This document shows positions 50,899-58,987 of a stretch of DNA of 64,000 nt, piece after piece. The notes under the pieces were generated by a model. It ran no database searches and was not told where the DNA came from. It worked only from the letters and a program-made list of their open reading frames with translations. Location: the NCBI GenBank assembly GCA_963699175.1, contig OY969418.1:6882001-6946000 (forward strand). The letters are read 5' to 3'. The stretch is from JACPYM01 sp963699175. GTDB lineage: Bacteria > Acidobacteriota > Blastocatellia > RBC074. The first letter of the stretch is position 1. Every line of letters begins with the position of its first letter. The position numbers and the translations under genes are program-made.

Positions 50899-53580
50899 AT
50901 GCGCGAGCGAGGCGGAAAAGCTCTGCGGCAACCCTGGCTTTGGCTGATCTACGTCGTCGGCGTGCTGGTGCCACGCCGTTTGCGCGCCGATTGGCGGCAC
51001 GAGTGGGAAGCCGAGTTGCAGTATCGCGAGGCATTGTTGGCTGAATGGGATCAGCTCAATCGGCAAGCCAAACTCGCTTTGCTCTGGCACAGCGCGGGCG
51101 CGTTTATGGATGCGCTCTCCTTGCAACCACGCAGATTGGAGGACGAAATGTTTCAAGACTTACGTTATGGCGCACGGCTACTGTTGAAAAATCCTGGGTT
51201 CACCTTGATTGCAGTCATCACCCTGGCGTTGGGCATCGGCGCGAACACGGCCATCTTTACGCTGCTCGATAAGGTGTTGATTCGCACGCTACCAGTCGAA
51301 CAGCCGCAGCAACTCGTCGCTTTAACCAAGGATGACAGCGGCGCACCAGTGAGTTTCTCTTACCCGATGTATGCCGAGTTGCGTGCGCGCGCCGAAGGGT
51401 TGGCTGGGCTGGCGGCTTACGTTCAACAACCCTTCAGTCTGAGCGATAGCGGCGCGACCGAACGCGTGATCGGGCAGATCGTCTCCGGCAATTACTTTGC
51501 GGTGCTCGGTGTGCGGCCTGCGCTCGGGCGCGGTTTTCTGCCCGAAGAAGACCGCACGCCCGGCACGCATCCGGTCGTCGTCATCAGTCACGGTTTGTGG
51601 CAGCGGCGTTTTGGCGCTGACCCGGCAGTGCTTGGCAAAACGGTCAACCTGAACAATTACCGTTACACGGTGGTGGGCGTGGCGCCGGCAGAGTTCACGG
51701 GGACGACGCGCGGCATCGTGAGTGATGTTTACGTGCCCGCGCTGATGCAGGTGCAAGCTCAACCCGGACGCAACAGCAAACTGGAGGATCGCGGTTCCGG
51801 CTGGCTCTACTTGTTCGGCAGGCTCAAACCGGAGACCAGTCGCGCACAGGCACAAGCTGCGCTCTCGGCTTTGACTGAAGAAGCCAAGCGAGCTTTTCCC
51901 GGCGCGACCGATCCGGCCAGGGTTTTTCTGACTGACGGCAGTCGCGGCTTCACCGGGCGAGTCAGCGATCTGACGCTGCCGTTGAAACTCTTGATGGGAG
52001 TGGTTGGCTTTGTCTTGCTGATTGCTTGCGCGAACGTCGCCAATCTGTTGCTAGCGCGCGGCGCTACACGGCGCAAGGAACTGTCCGTCCGGCTGGCCAT
52101 CGGCGCGAGTCGTTTCAGAATCGTGCGGCAGTTGTTGACTGAAAGTCTGATCCTGACCGTGCTAGGCGGCGGCGCTGGTCTGTTGGTCGCAGTTTGGCTA
52201 ACCAACCTGTTGCTGAGTTTCCAGGAACAAGCCAACTTCGTCCCGCGCACGCTCGATGGCAGTTTGGACAGGCGCGTGTTGGGTTTCACGCTCGGCTTGT
52301 CATTGCTCGTCGGGATTGTTTTCGGCCTGGCGCCCGCGCTGCAAGCTGCCAAATCTGAGTTCATCACGGCGCTCAAACAAGACACGCCTCTGCTGGGCAC
52401 GGGCGCACGGCGCTTCGGTCTGCGCAACCTGCTAGTCGTCGTGCAGGTAGCCCTGTCGCTCGTCGTGTTGATCGGCGCGGGTCTGTGCGTGCAGAGCCTG
52501 CGCCGCTTGCAAGCGATTGACCCAGGTCTCGAACCGGCGAAGGTGCTGACTGCGTCATTCGATCTAAGCCTGAATGGTTACAACGAAGCGCGCGGCCAGC
52601 AGTTTTTCGCCCAACTCTCCGAGCGGGTCGCGGCCTTGCCTGGCGTCGAGGCTGTCAGCTTGGCGCGGGGCGTGGCCTTCAGCGCCTTTGTGTGGATACG
52701 CAGCGCGACTATCGAAGGCTATCAGCCGCAGCCCAACGAAAGGCTCGCGTTCAATTTCAACGTCATCACTCCGAACTATTTTCACACGCTCGGCACAGCG
52801 CTCGTGCGCGGTCGCGAATTCACGCCGCAAGACGGGGCGACTGCTCCGCGCGTGGTCATCGTCAACGAAGCGACGGCGCGTCGTTATTGGCCCGGCGCGG
52901 ACGCGGTCGGCAAGCGGCTCAAGTACGGCAACGTTGATCAGTTTGCCGAAGTCGTCGGCGTCGTCAGAGACACCAGAGATAAAGGTCTGACCGCAGACCC
53001 GCGCCCGGCGATCTACGTGCCGCTGCTACAACAGTACGCTGGGGACATGACGCTGCACGTGCGCACGGCGACGAAAGCTGAAGCGCTACTCGCCGCTATA
53101 CGCCGCGAAGTGCAAACGCTCGATGGGCAGTTGCCTGTTTACAACCTCAAGACCTTGGCCGAACAGAAGGACGGCGCGCTTTACGCGGAGCGAATGGCGG
53201 CGGCGCTGCTAACGCTTTTCGGCCTGCTCGCGTTGTTGCTGGCCACCATCGGACTCTACGGTGTGCTTTCGTATGCTGTGACGCAGCGGACGCGCGAATT
53301 GGGTATTCGCCTCGCGCTCGGCGCCCAGCCGCGGGAAGTCCTCAAGCTAGTCATCGGGCAGGGCCTGAGGCTGACCCTCGTCGGCTTGTTGCTTGGTCTG
53401 GCGACGGCGTTTGCGTTGACGCGCCTATTGGAGAAATTGCTGTTTGGCGTGAGCGCGACCGACCCGCTGACGTTTGCCGCGGTTGCGCTCCTGCTCGCGG
53501 CGGTAGCGTTCCTGGCTTGCTGGGTTCCGGCGCGGCGGGCGGCGCAAGTAGATCCGCTAGTAGCTTTGCGACACGAATGA
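50899..53580 (+). CDS. ADOP-type ABC permease, prefix type A (893 aa)
   Basis: First permease of unit F. GAGGTAGGCG upstream can serve as ribosome-binding site; the internal Met84 is at base 51148. The prefix has RLRADWRHEWEAEL and the unit-F signature LLWHSAGAFMDALSLQPRR (His for the Arg of unit B). The body is nearly the twin of that at 23074: LLDKVLIRTLPVEQPQQLVA, ERVIGQIVSGNYFAVLGVRP, NNYRYTVVGVAPAEFTGTTR, ALYAERMAAALLTLFGLL. It ends ARRAAQVDPLVALRHE. The differing prefixes on matching bodies suggest that prefix and body have separate histories. Confidence 0.93.
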   Translation: MRERGGKALRQPWLWLIYVVGVLVPRRLRADWRHEWEAELQYREALLAEWDQLNRQAKLALLWHSAGAFMDALSLQPRRLEDEMFQDLRYGARLLLKNPGFTLIAVITLALGIGANTAIFTLLDKVLIRTLPVEQPQQLVALTKDDSGAPVSFSYPMYAELRARAEGLAGLAAYVQQPFSLSDSGATERVIGQIVSGNYFAVLGVRPALGRGFLPEEDRTPGTHPVVVISHGLWQRRFGADPAVLGKTVNLNNYRYTVVGVAPAEFTGTTRGIVSDVYVPALMQVQAQPGRNSKLEDRGSGWLYLFGRLKPETSRAQAQAALSALTEEAKRAFPGATDPARVFLTDGSRGFTGRVSDLTLPLKLLMGVVGFVLLIACANVANLLLARGATRRKELSVRLAIGASRFRIVRQLLTESLILTVLGGGAGLLVAVWLTNLLLSFQEQANFVPRTLDGSLDRRVLGFTLGLSLLVGIVFGLAPALQAAKSEFITALKQDTPLLGTGARRFGLRNLLVVVQVALSLVVLIGAGLCVQSLRRLQAIDPGLEPAKVLTASFDLSLNGYNEARGQQFFAQLSERVAALPGVEAVSLARGVAFSAFVWIRSATIEGYQPQPNERLAFNFNVITPNYFHTLGTALVRGREFTPQDGATAPRVVIVNEATARRYWPGADAVGKRLKYGNVDQFAEVVGVVRDTRDKGLTADPRPAIYVPLLQQYAGDMTLHVRTATKAEALLAAIRREVQTLDGQLPVYNLKTLAEQKDGALYAERMAAALLTLFGLLALLLATIGLYGVLSYAVTQRTRELGIRLALGAQPREVLKLVIGQGLRLTLVGLLLGLATAFALTRLLEKLLFGVSATDPLTFAAVALLLAAVAFLACWVPARRAAQVDPLVALRHE

Positions 53581-53596
53581 AACCGATGGCTGGCCA

Positions 53597-56311
53597 ATGG
53601 CTAGATTGACACAAACAACACGCTTCCGTTTTTGGTGCTGGCTGATCCGCCTGATTGGCGTGCTGGTGCCACGGCGGCTGCGCGCCGATTGGCGACAGGA
53701 GTGGGAAGTGGAGCTGAGTTATCACGAAAGGTTGTTGGCTGACTGGGACAAGCTCAACCGGCGAACCAAATTTGACTTGCTGTGGCACAGCTTGGGCGCG
53801 TTGATGGATGCGCTCTGGCTACAACCAAGACGATGGGAGGACGAAATGTTTCAAGACCTGCGTTATGGCAGCCGAATGTTGCTGAAAAATCCCGGCTTCA
53901 CTTTGATTGCTGTGCTTACGCTGGCGCTGGGCATTGGAGCGAATACGGCGATCTTCAGTTTGACGAACGCGCTGCTGTTGCGGTCGCTGCCTGTGCCGCA
54001 GCCTGAGGAACTCGTGACGGTTAGCCGGGGCGACGGAATGGGTGAGCCGCTGTCTTATCCCGACTTTTTATCGCTACGCGCCCGCAACCAAGCGTTGTCG
54101 GGGCTGGCGGCAGCGCATTTTGCGGAACTGAGCTTTGGCAATGGCAGTCGCAGCGAAATGGTGCGCAGCGAACTGGTGTCGAGCGATTATTTCGATGTAT
54201 TGCGTGTCCAGCCGCTATTGGGACGCGGCTTTTTGCCGGAAGAAGAGCGCTCGCTCGGCACGCAGCCGGTCGCGGTGCTCAGTCACGGGTTCTGGCAAAG
54301 CCGCTTCAACGGCGATCCGCAAATCATCAACCAAACGATTACGCTCAACCGCCAGCGCTACACCGTCGTCGGCGTTGCGCCCGCTGGCTTCAACGGAATG
54401 ACAGAGCTGTTCCGCACCGATCTCTGGCTGCCGTTGACGATGCTGCCGCAGGCGCGACCGCTGTTTCAGGCCAGTCTTTCCGACCGCCACGATCAGCTCT
54501 TTGCCGCTATCGGACGGCTCAAATCCGGCGTCTCGGTTGCACAAGCGCAAGCGGCGCTCGAAACGATCAATCGGCAACTCGAACTGGCCGACCCGCCTCC
54601 CACCGCGCGCCGACGAGGCGCTGACGAAGACCGCTCGCTGAAGCTAGAGCATCCGCAGGGAATCAACTTGCCGCATTTTCGGCGGCGCGCGCAGATAGCA
54701 GCCACGCTCCTGTTCGTCGTGGTCAGTATCGTGTTACTGATCGCTTGCGCGAATGTAGCGAACTTGTTGCTAGCGCGTGCGGCGGCGCGGCGCAAAGAGA
54801 TTGCGGTGCGGCTGGCGTTGGGCGCGAGCCGCTTCCGGCTCGTGCGTCAGATGCTGACCGAAAGCGCATTGCTTGGCTTGTTGGGCGCGAGCGCTGGCTT
54901 GCTGCTGGCTTTTTGGATCAATCGTGCACTGATGGCGCTCAAGCCGCCCTTGCCAGAGTCGTGGGGCTTCAGATTGGATTTGCAGTTGGATGCTTCAGTG
55001 TTGGGTTTCACGCTCTTGCTCGCGCTGTTGGTGAGCCTGCTCTTCGGCTTGGTGCCTGCGCTGGCTGCCTCGAAGCCGGATGTTGTTCCGGCTTTGAAAG
55101 ACGAGGCGGGCGCGGAAATGCGGCGCGGGCGGTTCAATTTGCGCGGCGCGTTGGTCGTCGTCCAGCTCGCGGTGTCGCTGGTCTTGCTGATCGCTGCTGG
55201 ACTGTTCATCCGCAGTTTGCAGCAGATGCAGAAAATTGATCCTGGCTTTCAAACCGTAAATCGGCTGGCGCTCTCGTTCAATTTGGAGCAGGAGGGCTAC
55301 GATGAGGCGAAAGAGCGCGAGTTTTCTCGGCAATTGCTGGAACGTGTGCGCACGCTGCCCGGCGTGCAAGCGGCAACGCTGGCCAATTTCCTGCCGCTGG
55401 GTTTTATGACGCTGGCCGAACCGGTAGTGATTGACGGCCGCGCGGCACCGCCCGGTGAGCGCCCGCCTTTCATCGCTGCGCAACGCATCGGCCCAGATTA
55501 TTTCCGCACTATCGGTACGCCGCTCGTGCGCGGTCGCGATTTCACGCCGCAGGATTCGGCCAATACGCCTGCGGTAGCGCTGATCAACGAAACAATGGCG
55601 CGCCGCTTCTTCCCGAACGAAGACCCAATTGGCAAACGCTTGCGCATCGGCGACCCCGCATCAAATCCGCAACCGCGCGAAATCGTCGGCATCGCGAAAG
55701 ACACTCTTATCCAGTCTATTGCCGAAGAACCGATGGCTGTCACTTATCGTCCGCTGGCGCAGCAGCCTTCCACACGGCTGACGTTGTTGGTTCACACTGC
55801 CGGAAATCCGCGAGCTTTGCTCACTGCCGTGCGCCGCGAAGTGCAAGCGCTGGACGAAAACATGCCCGCGCAGGAGATCAAGACGCTGGACGAAATCGTC
55901 GCGTTTTCCTTCTGGCCGATGCGCATGGGCGTGCGGCTGGTTGGAGCTTTCGGCTTGCTGGGCTTGCTGCTCGCTAGCGTAGGGCTTTACGGCGTGATGT
56001 CTTATGCGGTCGCCGCGCGCACGCGCGAGATCGGCGTGCGCATGGCGCTGGGCGCTGAACGGCGCGACGTGGTGCGGCTGATTGTCGGGCAAGGCTTGGT
56101 GCTGGCGCTCTGCGGCACGGGGGCAGGCTTGGCGCTGGCCTTGCTGGTGACACGCGTCTTGCGGAAGTTACTCTTCGGCATTGGCGCGACCGACCCGCTC
56201 ACTTTTCTCGGTGTCGCGCTGTTATTGACGCTCGTCGCGCTGCTGGCCTGCTGGCTGCCTGCGCGCCGCGCGACACGGGTTGATCCGCTAGTTGCCTTAC
56301 GGCACGAATGA
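53597..56311 (+). CDS. ADOP-type ABC permease, prefix type A (904 aa)
   Basis: ATG 53597 is followed by ARLTQTTRFRFWCWLIRLIG; the internal Met84 is at base 53846. The prefix has Val for Ala in WRQEWEVELSYHE. An Arg-rich stretch, PPPTARRRGADEDRSLKLEH, precedes TM2, which explains the extra length. First periplasmic domain: SLTNALLLRSLPVPQPEELV, YFDVLRVQPLLGRGF (Arg for the Gly of LGV), FWQSRFNGDP. First FtsX core: LLIACANVANLLLARAAAR. Second FtsX: VGLYGVMSYAVAARTREIGV. The end is ARRATRVDPLVALRHE. The gap to the previous stop is 16 bp. Confidence 0.93.
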   Translation: MARLTQTTRFRFWCWLIRLIGVLVPRRLRADWRQEWEVELSYHERLLADWDKLNRRTKFDLLWHSLGALMDALWLQPRRWEDEMFQDLRYGSRMLLKNPGFTLIAVLTLALGIGANTAIFSLTNALLLRSLPVPQPEELVTVSRGDGMGEPLSYPDFLSLRARNQALSGLAAAHFAELSFGNGSRSEMVRSELVSSDYFDVLRVQPLLGRGFLPEEERSLGTQPVAVLSHGFWQSRFNGDPQIINQTITLNRQRYTVVGVAPAGFNGMTELFRTDLWLPLTMLPQARPLFQASLSDRHDQLFAAIGRLKSGVSVAQAQAALETINRQLELADPPPTARRRGADEDRSLKLEHPQGINLPHFRRRAQIAATLLFVVVSIVLLIACANVANLLLARAAARRKEIAVRLALGASRFRLVRQMLTESALLGLLGASAGLLLAFWINRALMALKPPLPESWGFRLDLQLDASVLGFTLLLALLVSLLFGLVPALAASKPDVVPALKDEAGAEMRRGRFNLRGALVVVQLAVSLVLLIAAGLFIRSLQQMQKIDPGFQTVNRLALSFNLEQEGYDEAKEREFSRQLLERVRTLPGVQAATLANFLPLGFMTLAEPVVIDGRAAPPGERPPFIAAQRIGPDYFRTIGTPLVRGRDFTPQDSANTPAVALINETMARRFFPNEDPIGKRLRIGDPASNPQPREIVGIAKDTLIQSIAEEPMAVTYRPLAQQPSTRLTLLVHTAGNPRALLTAVRREVQALDENMPAQEIKTLDEIVAFSFWPMRMGVRLVGAFGLLGLLLASVGLYGVMSYAVAARTREIGVRMALGAERRDVVRLIVGQGLVLALCGTGAGLALALLVTRVLRKLLFGIGATDPLTFLGVALLLTLVALLACWLPARRATRVDPLVALRHE

Positions 56312-56316
56312 GGTTG

Positions 56317-58971
56317 ATGACCGGAACCGCACCCCCAAACCGCTTTCGTTTCTGGCTCTGGCTGATCGCGCTGATCGGCGTCATCGTGCCGCGCCGTTTG
56401 CGCGCCGATTGGCGGCAGGAGTGGGAAGCTGAGTTGCAGTATCGCGAAATGTTGCTGGCTGAGTGGGATCAACTCAACGGGCGTAACAAATTAGCTTTGC
56501 TGTGGCACAGCGTGGGCGCGCTGGCAGACGCGCTCTGGTTACAACCACGCAGATTGGAGGACGAAATGTTTCAAGACTTGCGCTTTGGTTTGCGAATGTT
56601 GCTGAAAAATCCTGGCTTCAGCTTGATTGCCGTTTTCACCCTCGCGCTCGGCATTGGCGCCAACACGGCCATCTTCAGCCTCGTGAACGGAATCCTGCTG
56701 CGCCCCCTGCCCTTCAAAGATCCGGAGCAACTCATCTTCCTTTCTGAAAGGTCGCAGCAGGTGCCGGTGATGGCGGTTTCCTTTCCGAACTTCATAGATT
56801 GGCACGCACAGAGTCGTGTCTTTGAGCAGATGGCCGCCTTTCTTGATCAGACCTTTACTTTAACCGGCGGCGAAGAGGTAGAACGGTTGCTGGGGAGAAT
56901 GGTCACGGCGGATTACTTCGCGCTGCTCGGTGTGCAGCCCAGCCTGGGGCGCAGCTTCACGCCTGAGGAGGACAAACCCGGCGGCGCGCGCGGGGTCATC
57001 CTGAGCGATCGCTTTTGGCGACGCCGCTTCGGCGCTGATCCGAATGTGCTGGGGCGCACTTTGACGCTGAATAATGATCTCTACACAGTGATTGGTGTCA
57101 TGCCCAAAGAATTCGTGATACCCACACAGCACACGGAACTGTGGACTTCTTTGGGACTCGTCTCCAATCGGCTCATGTTCCGCGGGTTTCATTACGGCAC
57201 TCTCGTTTATGCGCGCCGCAAACCAGGCGTCACGCTTGTGCAGGCGCAAGCCGAGATGGACACGATTGCCAAACGCTTGCAGGAACAGTACCCGGAGACA
57301 AACAAAGGCAAGGACATTCCGGTCACGGATTTGACGGCGTGGTTTGTCAGGGAGACGCGCGCTACGCTCTGGCTGCTGTTGGGCGCGGTGGGCTTCGTCT
57401 TACTGATTGCCTGTGCCAATGTGGCCAGCCTGCTACTGGCGCGTGCGGCAGGTCGGCAGCGGGAAATCGCCATTCGTATGGCATTGGGCGCGGGGCGGGG
57501 GCGAGTGCTACGGCAGTTGTTGACGGAAAGTGTGTTGCTCGCGCTTGGTGCGAGTGTCGCTGGCTTGTTACTCGGCTTCTGGGGCATGCAAGGGCTAAAG
57601 GCGTCTCTGCCGGAGAACACGCCTCGCCTCGACGAAGTACAGATGGACGCTCAGGTGCTGGCTTTCAGCGTGGGCTGCGCGTTGCTGACGGGACTGTTGT
57701 TTGGTCTCGCGCCCGCCCTGCAAGCAACCCGCGCGGAGCTGAATAAAACGCTCAAGCAGGGCGCGCCCGGCGCGCTGGGTGGGCGCTCTCGGCTGCGCGG
57801 GGCGTTGGTAGTGGCGGAAGTCGCGCTCTCGCTGATGCTCTTGATCGGCGCGGGGTTGATGATGAAAAGCTTCGTGCGCGTACAGCAGGCCGATGTAGGT
57901 TTTGATGCGGCGGGGTTGCTCTCTTTCCAACTTTCACTGCCGGAACCTGCTTATGCCGAACCGCAGAAACGCAGTGCATTCCTGCAACAATTGACGGAAC
58001 GTTTGAAGACGCTACCGGGCGTCGAAGCGGCGGCCGTCACCACGCTGTTGCCGCTCGGCTCAGGGCCTTCGACCACCACCTTCGCCGTCAAAGATCAGCC
58101 GCCAACCACACCCGCACAACACCCCGTCACGGATCTCGTGTTTGTCAGTCCCGATTATTTTCGCGCCTTGCGGATGCCCTTGCTGCGCGGACGGTATTTG
58201 ACGGAGCAGGACCTCGCCGACACTACGCCGGTGGCCGTCGTGGATGAAACTGTCGCCCAGACTTACTGGCCGAGCCAAGACCCCATCGGCAAGCGGATCG
58301 AACTGAACTGGCCAAACTTCAGGGAGCCACGCTTCACGATTGTCGGCGTCGTCCGGCACGTGAAGAACTACGGGGTGGATCAGCCGTCCCGCTTCGAGAC
58401 CTACGTGCCCTATCTCCAAGACCCCAGAAGCCCCGCTTTCACGCTGGTGCTGCGCACGAACGTTGAGCCTGCCAGCCTGACGGCAGCGGTGCGGGCGAGC
58501 GTGCGCGAACTGGATCGGAGCCTGCCCATCTATGAAGTCCGCACGCTGGAAGAGTACGTGGCCAGGCGCTTGGCCGAGCGCCGCCTCTCGGTGATTCTCT
58601 TGGGCCTCTTTGCGGCGGGGGCGGTTGTGCTGGCCGCCGTGGGGCTTTATGGCCTGTTGTCCTACGCGGTGAGCCAGCGCACGCACGAAATCGGCTTGCG
58701 CATGGCGCTTGGGGCGCAGCGGGTTGATGTGCTCAAGCTGGTTGTCCGGCAGGGCTTGGTTTTAACGCTCGCTGGCGTAGGCGTTGGTCTCAGCGGAGCC
58801 TTCGCCTTGACCCGCGTCATGACCAAATTGCTGTTCGAGGTCAGCGCTACAGACCCGGTGATCTTTGCCGGCATTCCGTTGCTGCTGGTCGTGGTGGCGC
58901 TGCTGGCATGCTGGCTGCCAGCGCGCCGGGCGACGAAAGTTGATCCACTGGTTGCGTTACGACAGGAGTGA
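56317..58971 (+). CDS. ADOP-type ABC permease, prefix type A (884 aa)
   Basis: The frame reaches back to an ATG at 56308 that overlaps the previous stop. ATG 56317 (MTGTAPPNRFRFW) is preferred because it gives Met84 at base 56566 and the recurrent 5-bp gap. The prefix carries the unit-F signature LLWHSVGALADALWLQPRRL. First periplasmic domain: VNGILLRPLPFKDPEQLIFL, YFALLGVQPSLGRSF, FWRRRFGADP. First FtsX core: LLIACANVASLLLARAAGR. TM5: LVVAEVALSLMLLIGAGLMM. Second FtsX: VGLYGLLSYAVSQRTHEIGL. The end is ARRATKVDPLVALRQE. Confidence 0.92.
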   Translation: MTGTAPPNRFRFWLWLIALIGVIVPRRLRADWRQEWEAELQYREMLLAEWDQLNGRNKLALLWHSVGALADALWLQPRRLEDEMFQDLRFGLRMLLKNPGFSLIAVFTLALGIGANTAIFSLVNGILLRPLPFKDPEQLIFLSERSQQVPVMAVSFPNFIDWHAQSRVFEQMAAFLDQTFTLTGGEEVERLLGRMVTADYFALLGVQPSLGRSFTPEEDKPGGARGVILSDRFWRRRFGADPNVLGRTLTLNNDLYTVIGVMPKEFVIPTQHTELWTSLGLVSNRLMFRGFHYGTLVYARRKPGVTLVQAQAEMDTIAKRLQEQYPETNKGKDIPVTDLTAWFVRETRATLWLLLGAVGFVLLIACANVASLLLARAAGRQREIAIRMALGAGRGRVLRQLLTESVLLALGASVAGLLLGFWGMQGLKASLPENTPRLDEVQMDAQVLAFSVGCALLTGLLFGLAPALQATRAELNKTLKQGAPGALGGRSRLRGALVVAEVALSLMLLIGAGLMMKSFVRVQQADVGFDAAGLLSFQLSLPEPAYAEPQKRSAFLQQLTERLKTLPGVEAAAVTTLLPLGSGPSTTTFAVKDQPPTTPAQHPVTDLVFVSPDYFRALRMPLLRGRYLTEQDLADTTPVAVVDETVAQTYWPSQDPIGKRIELNWPNFREPRFTIVGVVRHVKNYGVDQPSRFETYVPYLQDPRSPAFTLVLRTNVEPASLTAAVRASVRELDRSLPIYEVRTLEEYVARRLAERRLSVILLGLFAAGAVVLAAVGLYGLLSYAVSQRTHEIGLRMALGAQRVDVLKLVVRQGLVLTLAGVGVGLSGAFALTRVMTKLLFEVSATDPVIFAGIPLLLVVVALLACWLPARRATKVDPLVALRQE

Positions 58972-58987
58972 GGCGAATGACTGGCCA

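Noticed and set aside
58865..58987. N-terminal extension of the permease at 58988
   Set aside because: The extra 41 residues are an out-of-frame reading of the previous gene's last codons; the family N-terminus begins at ATG 58988.
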